In this document: piece by piece, positions 27,372 through 32,694 of the stretch
Layout of the letters: each line of letters starts with the position of its first letter
How positions within the stretch are numbered: position 1 is the stretch's first letter
Virus record (IMG/VR): IMGVR_UViG_3300044946_000342
Span: 1-35,308 of that record
DNA from: a virus
Direction: 5' to 3' (one strand)
DNA length: 35,308 nt
Program-made: the position numbers and the translations under genes
Notes under the pieces: generated by a model
The model's database searches: none
What the model was told of the DNA's origin: nothing
Seen by the model: the letters and a program-made list of their open reading frames with translations, nothing else

Positions 27372-27580
27372 TGAAAGGCCGCTTTCATCACTTTGTGGAA
27401 ATTCTCCCACATCTTGACCAACGCTTCGCCGAAAACTTCTCCAAACAAACTGCCAGTGCCGTGGCTATGGCGTATCCGAGTAAACCTAAAGGACTCATGG
27501 CGGCTCTTTTCGAGTTTGTCGATTCTCTGCTCGAGCTCGGCGATCTTTGTTTGGAGAGGAACGGATTCAACTAGACTCAT
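27368..27580 (-). CDS. Small coiled-coil protein (70 aa)
   Basis: ATGA overlaps at both ends fix the gene. The N-terminal half is a charged coiled coil (VPLQTKIAELEQRIDKLEKSRHE). The C-terminal half has a short amphipathic helix (GEALVKMWENFHKVMKAAF). There is no membrane span. A second short frame inside it (27388-27498) encodes a hydrophobic basic peptide, which is noted but not called. It is probably a partner of the adjacent membrane proteins in the lysis-type block. Confidence 0.75.
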   Translation of the reverse strand: MSLVESVPLQTKIAELEQRIDKLEKSRHESFRFTRIRHSHGTGSLFGEVFGEALVKMWENFHKVMKAAFQ

Positions 27581-27783
27581 CGCAGCGCCTTCCGCTGCGA
27601 AGAGACTATCACATCGTTTACGGTGTGGCGAGTGAGGTAGCGCCAAACGCCGCGCACCGCCAGCAGAAAAAACAGGATGCCGAGCAGCGCCATCGCAAAC
27701 GAAACGATCACGATAAAGCCCACCACGATATCCGCGCCGATGCTCTGCGCGGCCGCGTCCAGCATCTGCAAAAGTTCGCTCAT
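27577..27783 (-). CDS. Small single-span membrane protein (68 aa)
   Basis: The start at 27783 overlaps the upstream TGA by 4 nt. A single long hydrophobic helix (DIVVGFIVIVSFAMALLGILFFLLAV) is followed by a basic C-terminus (RGVWRYLTRHTVNDVIVSSQRKALR). The N-terminus is short and acidic. The topology would suit a small holin or antiholin, or a virion membrane peptide. No family is recognised. Confidence 0.75.
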   Translation of the reverse strand: MSELLQMLDAAAQSIGADIVVGFIVIVSFAMALLGILFFLLAVRGVWRYLTRHTVNDVIVSSQRKALR

Positions 27784-27953
27784 GTCGCAATCTCTCGCGC
27801 AAACCACACCGTCAAAACTTTCTTTTGGTATTTGCCGCACTTCGCGCATCTACGCTGCTGGCCTTCATACTGAACAGGCGCGCCAATGGGTTTAAGTCCA
27901 CACAGTTCCCACTTGTTCCACTGATGAAGCCAAATTCGGCAAAGCCAGTTCAT
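27780..27953 (-). CDS. Small Zn-knuckle protein, DUF1660-like (57 aa)
   Basis: The start at 27953 overlaps the upstream stop by 4 nt (ATGA). The pattern CRIWLHQW near the start and RRCAKCGKYQ in the second half matches the plan of DUF1660-type phage proteins (C...H...CxxCGxxQ), a resemblance from memory. It is basic and probably binds Zn through three Cys and one His. Function unknown. Confidence 0.7.
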   Translation of the reverse strand: MNWLCRIWLHQWNKWELCGLKPIGAPVQYEGQQRRCAKCGKYQKKVLTVWFAREIAT

Positions 27954-28540
27954 AGAGACGCCCACAGATCCATCCGCCGCATCGCGTTGGGGACGTAGTT
28001 GGGATCGAAGGTGGCCGCGCTGGGGCTGCCGCCATTCCAGCAGCGCAGCATCTGTGCGAAATCTTTGGTGACGTCGAGCTGAAACTGCGCGGCAAACTGC
28101 GCGAGCAGGCGCAGCGCCATCGCCAGGTGCATCGCGGGATCTTGCAGCGCGGCGATGGTTTTTACGGGCGCGCTCGATTCGAGGATGTGATAGCCCATGA
28201 TCTGGGTAAGTCCCCAGCTTGTCGCCAAAGCATCAACACGCTGGAAGGCATCAGAGGGAAGGTTTGCGGGGACGTTGACGGCGGGCACGGCAACATTGGC
28301 GACGTATCCGACCAACACGATTCGTTGGATGCTGCCGTAAGCCTCTTTGCGTCCCAGAAGTACTTCCCAGAGAGCAGCAAGCACGCCTTTTTCGAATCGT
28401 TTTGCATTGGAGTTTCCGCCCGTCTCATTGGCAATCAGCGCCGCCAGAAAGGACGCCGGCACGCTGGACGTGCTGCACGCCTCGGCGATCGCGCCGCCCC
28501 ATTTCGTCTGGATGGACTGCATCAGCTCGATGTCTGTCAT
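27950..28540 (-). CDS. Lytic transglycosylase/muramidase-like enzyme (196 aa)
   Basis: LAALIANETGGN places the catalytic Glu at residue 39, and ATSWGLTQIMGYH is the second hallmark of the lysozyme-like transglycosylase fold. LQDPAMHLAMALRLLAQFA and MLRCWNGGSPSAATFDPNYVPNAMRRM complete the family pattern. There is no signal peptide, so export needs a holin. It is the likely endolysin. A promoter lies just upstream, with transcription predicted to start 2-3 nt before the ATG and no ribosome site, so this mRNA may be leaderless and the lysis block separately expressed. Confidence 0.85.
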   Translation of the reverse strand: MTDIELMQSIQTKWGGAIAEACSTSSVPASFLAALIANETGGNSNAKRFEKGVLAALWEVLLGRKEAYGSIQRIVLVGYVANVAVPAVNVPANLPSDAFQRVDALATSWGLTQIMGYHILESSAPVKTIAALQDPAMHLAMALRLLAQFAAQFQLDVTKDFAQMLRCWNGGSPSAATFDPNYVPNAMRRMDLWASL

Positions 28541-28549
28541 TTCGCGAAG

Positions 28550-28578
28550 AGATAAACACCAAGAATGGTAACTGTCAA
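28550..28578 (-). promoter_or_regulatory. Internal late promoter for the lysis block (leaderless)
   Basis: On the minus strand TTGACA (28578-28573), a 17-bp spacer and TTATCT (28555-28550). The expected start is about 28543-28542, immediately before the ATG at 28540. This is the same arrangement as the early leaderless promoter at 18348. Confidence 0.65.
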
Positions 28579-28581
28579 GTC

Positions 28582-28701
28582 TTACTTTTTAAGGGCTGTG
28601 CTGATCTTTTCGCGAAGCCGCGCGGACAAACTACTTCGCCGATCAGATGCAGCTCGCTTCCACCAGTTCGGACATGACTCACACGTCCCCGGCGTAGTCA
28701 A
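28582..28701 (-). CDS. Possible small Cys-pair protein (39 aa)
   Basis: A TTG at 28701 opens a frame with TPGTCESCPNWWKR and a basic helical end (LSARLREKISTALKK). The frame is open further up (to an ATG at 28830) and could instead be a longer 82-aa protein overlapping the 128-aa gene. No clear ribosome site is seen. It fills the gap between the 128-aa gene and the lysis-block promoter. Confidence 0.35.
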   Translation of the reverse strand: MTTPGTCESCPNWWKRAASDRRSSLSARLREKISTALKK

Positions 28702-29065
28702 GCAAGTGTTCCCCGGCTCCGCTATGCCTTGCTCTTTGCGGCATGTGTTTTTTAGAACGCGCAAGATGTGTGCCCTTTCTAAGATCCTCGAATGTTGGAG
28801 GTTCCGGCTTCCAGATGAATTGCCCGCCATGACGCTCCGCGCTGCGATAGAGTTTCATGCGGAATTCTGGCTCAAGTTCCCACCAGCGCACCCGCCAAAC
28901 TTCGAATCGCGGCTTGACTATGCCCAACGGAGCGTCCGTCCGCCGTGCAATCTTCCTTACGCGCAAAACCAACCACGTTCGCTCTTTGGGAGTGTCGCAA
29001 TTCGTATGCAGAAGATCCCCGCGCTTAGGTGCTTCGCCGCGCGGAACTGTCATAACGAATGGCAT
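28679..29065 (-). CDS. Hypothetical protein (128 aa)
   Basis: The ATG at 29065 overlaps the upstream TGA by one base (TGATG), which rules out longer starts. The N-terminal two thirds look like a compact beta barrel (VPRGEAPKRGDLLHTN, RTWLVLRVRKIAR, FEVWRVRWWELEPEFRMKLYRSAE) reminiscent of PUA/ASCH-like small domains, though without the ASCH signature. The C-terminal 30 residues are His/Arg-rich, and another frame competes there, so the true end is a little uncertain. Function unknown. Confidence 0.65.
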   Translation of the reverse strand: MPFVMTVPRGEAPKRGDLLHTNCDTPKERTWLVLRVRKIARRTDAPLGIVKPRFEVWRVRWWELEPEFRMKLYRSAERHGGQFIWKPEPPTFEDLRKGTHLARSKKHMPQRARHSGAGEHLLDYAGDV

Positions 29066-29634
29066 CAAGCGGCTTCTGAATAAATCCACAGCGCAAAAAC
29101 GGCGAGGCCGCCCCACAGCAGCACATCGGTTACGGATGGGCTGGCCGGCGGCAGATATGCCCCTGCAGCAATCTCTGCGGGCGAAACGATGGGCTGGCCC
29201 GTCGACGCATCCAGCGTTAAAGGTTGCACGTTGGCAGGTTGCACGCTGGGAGCAAACGCCGCCACGGCGGCCAGCACTGCCGGCGATTCGTACATCCCAT
29301 ATTCGCCGCTGGTGTAGGTGCTCCACGGCGTGAAGCCGCCGGCGATGGCATAAATCGAATACGCGGCATTGGCGTTGGTTTGCGGATCGGCCAGATTCTC
29401 GCCGGCAAACTCCGGATGGGCTGCCAGGTAAATCTGCCAGAGCCCATACGATCCTTTGCCATCTCCCGCACTTGTTCGGCCGTAACGCCCTGGCACGTCT
29501 TGCGGCTCACTGAAATAATCGGCCGGATTGCCGCCGCTTTCGGCCAGCGCAATGTCCACCGCTGTAAGCAGATCGTTGCCGGTGAAGCCGGCGGCGGCGG
29601 CGTACTGCGCGATCTGTGCTGGCGAAAGGTTCAC
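29065..29634 (-). CDS. Membrane-anchored lytic transglycosylase-like protein (189 aa)
   Basis: VDIALAESGGNP gives the catalytic Glu at residue 32, and GSYGLWQIYLAAHP is the second lysozyme-fold signature; NANAAYSIYAIAGGFTPWSTY follows the SLT/lysozyme pattern. After an Ala/Pro/Val linker the protein ends in a membrane span (VLLWGGLAVFALWIYSEA). A muramidase with a C-terminal anchor resembles the virion-bound transglycosylase of membrane-containing phages such as PRD1 P7 in plan. It may open the cell wall during entry, while the soluble enzyme at 27950-28540 serves lysis. ATGA overlap at the 5' end. Confidence 0.85.
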   Translation of the reverse strand: MNLSPAQIAQYAAAAGFTGNDLLTAVDIALAESGGNPADYFSEPQDVPGRYGRTSAGDGKGSYGLWQIYLAAHPEFAGENLADPQTNANAAYSIYAIAGGFTPWSTYTSGEYGMYESPAVLAAVAAFAPSVQPANVQPLTLDASTGQPIVSPAEIAAGAYLPPASPSVTDVLLWGGLAVFALWIYSEAA

Positions 29635-29828
29635 TGGACATGCTCCACGGCGGCATCGGGGATGCCGCGCGAGCGCCGCACGTACCTTAGAAACTCATAA
29701 GGATCTAACTCGATAAACTTTTCGCACTGTGGAAGTTCATGGATAACCACGCATCCTTCTGCAGCGGCGTAGATTTGCCGGCCACAGGGGCACGAACCTA
29801 AAGGATCCGCTTTTATTTTTACCGGCAA
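29631..29828 (-). CDS. Small Zn-binding phage protein (65 aa)
   Basis: The start overlaps the upstream gene by 10 nt and the end overlaps the muramidase start by 4 nt. SCPCGRQIYAAAEGCVVIHELPQCEKF shows four Cys and a His, enough for one Zn site. DPYEFLRYVRRSRG follows, a C-terminal helix type I associate with small phage proteins of this kind (from memory). Function unknown. Confidence 0.7.
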   Translation of the reverse strand: MPVKIKADPLGSCPCGRQIYAAAEGCVVIHELPQCEKFIELDPYEFLRYVRRSRGIPDAAVEHVQ

Positions 29829-30133
29829 GGGATGCCTTCCTCTTCCAGCAGGATAGCAAGATCGCGCAGGGAACGGCGAAAGAGATGCTCCGAAATGGGC
29901 CGCGCCGCGATGTGGCGATAGACGATGGACTTGCCGACGCCCATACGCCTCGCGAGCTCCACGGGAGAAGAGCAGCGCAGCCGCGTCTGTACGATCACGG
30001 TAGCTCTGGCAAGCACGATGCCGTTGAACTGGCGGGAAGTCTCGCGCGATGCGGCGAAAATCTCTTCGCCGGTGAGCCGCGCGTATTCTTCCGCCGCGCT
30101 CAGTTCATGCGCGAGTTGTGCCGCTGTAGCCAT
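29819..30133 (-). CDS. Helix-turn-helix DNA-binding protein (104 aa)
   Basis: The ATG overlaps the preceding stop by one base. The first half is helical (ELSAAEEYARLTGEEIFAASRETSRQFNGIVLARATVIVQTR). A clear helix-turn-helix follows (SSPVELARRMGVGKSIVYRHIA), then a helical end with Glu-rich tip. The plan resembles the DnaA domain IV or small phage regulators. It could regulate late or early promoters (dyad at 13917, GTAC array at 13851). This is inference. Confidence 0.75.
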   Translation of the reverse strand: MATAAQLAHELSAAEEYARLTGEEIFAASRETSRQFNGIVLARATVIVQTRLRCSSPVELARRMGVGKSIVYRHIAARPISEHLFRRSLRDLAILLEEEGIPCR

Positions 30134-30531
30134 TACCAGCGCTCGGCTTTCCGGCGAATCTCTTCAAACGCTGGATGCCATATCGTTTCCGGCAAAAGCA
30201 CGACGGCGCAAAAGTTAACGTACGGCGAGGTGTCAGACCCTTTCATGCCATGATCTGGAAAAATCAGAATTCCTTTTTGTCCGTATTTCGGTGGACGATA
30301 CTCTTCGTTCCAAAAATAGAGAGGTTCTTTTTGTGCGGCGGCTATTCTGGCAGCTTCGTAGAGTTCATTTTCCTGCGATTGCGAGTGCGCGAAAAAATAC
30401 TCTCCGTGGACTTGCCTCTGCTCTGGCTTTATGTCGAGGATCCGCCCGATAGGTTGAATCTGTGCAGGCAAAGGCAAAGCGCCAACGGCACAGGCGGCTA
30501 CTCCCGCAGAAATAAAAGTTCGCCGATTCAT
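30133..30531 (-). CDS. Exported protein with twin-Arg-like signal (132 aa)
   Basis: The start at 30531 overlaps the upstream stop by 4 nt, rejecting a longer frame from 30600. MNRRTFISAGVAACAVGALP is a signal peptide with an RRTF motif like Tat substrates, cleavage near AQ. The mature part is globular and aromatic (YFFAHSQSQENELYEAAR, LYFWNEEYRPPKYGQKGILIFPDHG) with no disulfide pattern. It has the look of a small periplasmic protein. Its lower GC suggests it belongs with the imported secreted cassette. No family is assigned. Confidence 0.75.
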   Translation of the reverse strand: MNRRTFISAGVAACAVGALPLPAQIQPIGRILDIKPEQRQVHGEYFFAHSQSQENELYEAARIAAAQKEPLYFWNEEYRPPKYGQKGILIFPDHGMKGSDTSPYVNFCAVVLLPETIWHPAFEEIRRKAERW

Positions 30532-30818
30532 TCCTCGCGCTCCATCTCGATCACTTCGTCTTCGGCTTCGTCTGCTTCGCCGAAGACGGCATCCAGCCAT
30601 TCTTCCAGTTCGTCGCCATCGGCTGGCGGCAGCGCATCGATCTCCCGCGCAAACTCGATCGTCTCATTCGCGCGAAACGCCGGTCCATACTTTGGGCAAA
30701 TCTCCGCGTGGCCGCGCATCTCCGCTTCCGCGGCATGCTTCGTGGAGCCAAAGAAGACGTGCGCCATCGTCACTTTGCCGTCTGCGTCTACTTTGAAGCT
30801 GAATACGGCGGTGGCCAT
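30528..30818 (-). CDS. Acidic hypothetical protein (96 aa)
   Basis: The protein begins with strands (MATAVFSFKVDADGKVTMAHVFFGS), then AAEAEMRGHAEICPKYGP, and ends in a strongly acidic tail (DGDELEEWLDAVFGEADEAEDEVIEMEREE). It has no signal peptide or membrane span. The acidic tail may mimic nucleic acid or bind a basic partner. It is coupled by ATGA to the exported protein below and starts 14 nt after the upstream gene. No homologue is recognised. Confidence 0.75.
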   Translation of the reverse strand: MATAVFSFKVDADGKVTMAHVFFGSTKHAAEAEMRGHAEICPKYGPAFRANETIEFAREIDALPPADGDELEEWLDAVFGEADEAEDEVIEMEREE

Positions 30819-30832
30819 GCGACGGTTGTACG

Positions 30833-31039
30833 CTACTTGACTAAAAACTTCAATACTAAAGCCAGCACGGCGGAGAGCACCGATAAACCGATGGCCACAT
30901 AGATCGCGCGCTGGCCGCTTACGCCGTCCGCCAGAAGTTTGATGGCGTTGTCTCTAGATTTAAACTTTTCATCCGTCAAAGTGCGCTCGGCGGCGATGGC
31001 GCGGTCCACAAAGTCTTTACTTACAGGTTCTTCGCTCAC
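30833..31039 (-). CDS. Small tail-anchored coiled-coil membrane protein (68 aa)
   Basis: ATGA overlap at the 5' end. The first 40 residues form a charged helix (VSKDFVDRAIAAERTLTDEKFKSRDNAIKLLADG), followed by one membrane span at the C-terminus (AIYVAIGLSVLSAVLALVLKFLV). The helix-plus-C-terminal-anchor plan occurs in holin-associated and DUF1640-like proteins. It may be a lysis accessory or a particle membrane protein. Confidence 0.75.
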   Translation of the reverse strand: MSEEPVSKDFVDRAIAAERTLTDEKFKSRDNAIKLLADGVSGQRAIYVAIGLSVLSAVLALVLKFLVK

Positions 31040-31221
31040 TGCTTTTTCCTTACGAGAATGAATAGTTTCGCCCGGCTGGACTCCACCGTGTATTTATCGC
31101 CAACGATGCGCTGCGCGTTCTTCAAATCCTTGCCGTTCAGCTCTATATCGATGGAAACCCATTCCATTTCGAAAGTCTCTCGGAGTGCTTCCTTCCGTAG
31201 TAGAGGCAGGTTTGCGGACAT
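31036..31221 (-). CDS. Small hypothetical protein (61 aa)
   Basis: An ATG at 31221 gives 61 residues. An internal ATG at 31167 (MEWVSIDIELNG) with GAGAG upstream would give 43. The common part is a compact strand-helix module (WVSIDIELNGKDLKNAQRIVGDKYTVESSRAKLFILVRKK) with a basic end. It has no Cys and no membrane span. Function unknown. It is coupled to the tail-anchored protein below. Confidence 0.65.
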   Translation of the reverse strand: MSANLPLLRKEALRETFEMEWVSIDIELNGKDLKNAQRIVGDKYTVESSRAKLFILVRKKQ

Positions 31222-31231
31222 TTGCGGCGCA

Positions 31232-31294
31232 TCAGTTCAGCGTACCCCACACCGTGCCCGGAGCGATCTGCGAAACCACAGTGCGCCCGTGCAT
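31232..31294 (-). CDS. Possible tiny peptide (20 aa)
   Basis: ATG at 31294 lies 1 nt below the TGA of the 344-aa gene, and the frame (MHGRTVVSQIAPGTVWGTLN) ends in TGATG. The spacing fits the coupled pattern of this unit and the peptide has a natural composition, but at 20 residues it cannot be confirmed by eye. Confidence 0.3.
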   Translation of the reverse strand: MHGRTVVSQIAPGTVWGTLN

Positions 31295-31295
31295 G

Positions 31296-32330
31296 TCATT
31301 GTGTGAACACCTGTCCTGCTCGCGGCTTCCCAGTCGTAGCATCAAATCCTAGAATTGCTTTCACGTTGCCACCAGGACCACCCGTAAGAATCAGCGACGG
31401 TACGGAGAAGGTAAATGTCGGGAACATCAGTTTGCCTATCGGGTCCGTTACGCTGATGTCGATAGCAACCATCGCAGGGGCGACGTTGACGCCTCCCAAG
31501 CATGAAGCCGTCGCATTGGCATTCAGTGTCCCTGAGCAAATTGGGCTGTCGGGTCCGCTTACGTTTGGCGTCGAAAGCGAGAAAGATGCGCCTTGATAGA
31601 TGCTGGCGCTAGCGAGTGCGGAATAGTCAGTGCCGTCGCAGAGCGTGCAGTTAGCTAGTTGAACGCCGAATGTCAGAGAGTCGATGATGGGCTTTGGGCC
31701 AATGTTGGCATAAATGACACCGCCAATAGGAGCGACCTGACATGCAGGTGTTCCCGAACCGGAGAGAGTGATTGCGCTACCGTTCGATGGATTTATGACC
31801 GCATAGCCGAGAGCAGGCGAGCACGCCCCGCCCACGGCAAGTGCAAACTCCCGTGGAAGCGTAGCCCATTCAGATGGCGAGAGTGCCGTATGAACGAAAG
31901 TCTTGAAACCTGTCACCGTCGCTGTAATCGTTGTGCTTGCCGCCGATACAGGACAAGACCAAATCGACCCAGCCTCATTGGCCGTAATGCTAGAGACGAG
32001 CGAAACGCAGGTATCATTGTTGCTTGTTGTGACTGTTAGAACATCACCTGTCGGGTTCGTCGCGCAGCTATTCTCACAGAAAGAAACACCAACTAGATTT
32101 GTGTGGCCTACGACTTGGCCTGAAAGCGTAACGGCTGCGACGTTTGTTTGTGTCTTGACGCCAGCGGGGGCTTGAATAGGGGACTGCGCGGCAGCGATCC
32201 CGGCTAACAAGAGAAGCGCCGCCGCTCCTTTTGCTATCTTCTGTAACTGCTTCCATCGCTCCATCGTGAGTGTGACGTACTTTTTCAATTTCTTGCTCCA
32301 AAACACCACGTTTTTATCAGTGTTCTTCAT
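31296..32330 (-). CDS. Secreted Cys-rich beta protein (344 aa)
   Basis: The start at 32330 follows GGTGAAG and overlaps the upstream gene by 14 nt. A long basic N-terminal region leads to a hydrophobic segment and AAQ cleavage site (GAAALLLLAGIAAAQSP, about 35-51). The mature part is Ser/Thr/Ala/Gly-rich and strand-like, with paired Cys (SFCENSCATNP, NCTLCDG, PICSGTLNANATASC) that could form disulfides. It ends FDATTGKPRAGQVFTQ. GC and GATC content are clearly lower than in the rest of the late unit. It is likely an exported attachment or fibre protein working with the spike. Confidence 0.8.
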   Translation of the reverse strand: MKNTDKNVVFWSKKLKKYVTLTMERWKQLQKIAKGAAALLLLAGIAAAQSPIQAPAGVKTQTNVAAVTLSGQVVGHTNLVGVSFCENSCATNPTGDVLTVTTSNNDTCVSLVSSITANEAGSIWSCPVSAASTTITATVTGFKTFVHTALSPSEWATLPREFALAVGGACSPALGYAVINPSNGSAITLSGSGTPACQVAPIGGVIYANIGPKPIIDSLTFGVQLANCTLCDGTDYSALASASIYQGASFSLSTPNVSGPDSPICSGTLNANATASCLGGVNVAPAMVAIDISVTDPIGKLMFPTFTFSVPSLILTGGPGGNVKAILGFDATTGKPRAGQVFTQ

Positions 32331-32694
32331 GCTTCACCCCGACGCAGCGATATTTCATCTTCGCTCCGGGTTTAGCCTTTAGTTTGGCGAAGTAATTGGT
32401 GACGACTGGAGCTTTTCCTGGCAGCGTACCGCCCTCAAACGAGCATCCCGGCTCGCGCACAAAGTAATCAGGGAAAAACAAGATTACAACCTTTCCATTT
32501 TTAGGCACAGTCAATTCGCCCTTATATTCAATTCGCAGCTTTGCTTCTGGGTCGTCTGGATCGGGACTGTTTGGGTCAGCGTAAGGTGCGTGCGGCTTCT
32601 GATGACTAGCCGCATAAATGTGATGAATGATAAGTCCCCAAGAGATACAGCAACACCAAATGGCGGATATAAAAAGCCGAGTATGAGATTTCAT
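32317..32694 (-). CDS. Small exported protein (125 aa)
   Basis: The start at 32694 overlaps the spike stop by 4 nt (ATGA). The N-terminus is a hydrophobic export or anchor segment (LFISAIWCCCISWGLIIHHIY) with three adjacent Cys. The mature part is Pro/Asp-rich, then strand-rich (LRIEYKGELTVPKNGKVVILFFPDYFV, EPGCSFEGG, KYRCVGVKHEEH), with two Cys that may pair. It may be a chaperone or co-factor of the spike, given the coupling. No family is recognised. It belongs to the low-GC cassette. Confidence 0.75.
   Translation of the reverse strand: MKSHTRLFISAIWCCCISWGLIIHHIYAASHQKPHAPYADPNSPDPDDPEAKLRIEYKGELTVPKNGKVVILFFPDYFVREPGCSFEGGTLPGKAPVVTNYFAKLKAKPGAKMKYRCVGVKHEEH

Noticed and set aside
27388-27498. 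Nested 36-aa hydrophobic, basic frame inside the 70-aa coiled-coil gene, spanin-like in size
   Set aside because: The main frame has ATGA couplings at both ends and a coiled coil. The nested frame has only a weak ribosome site and no lipobox.
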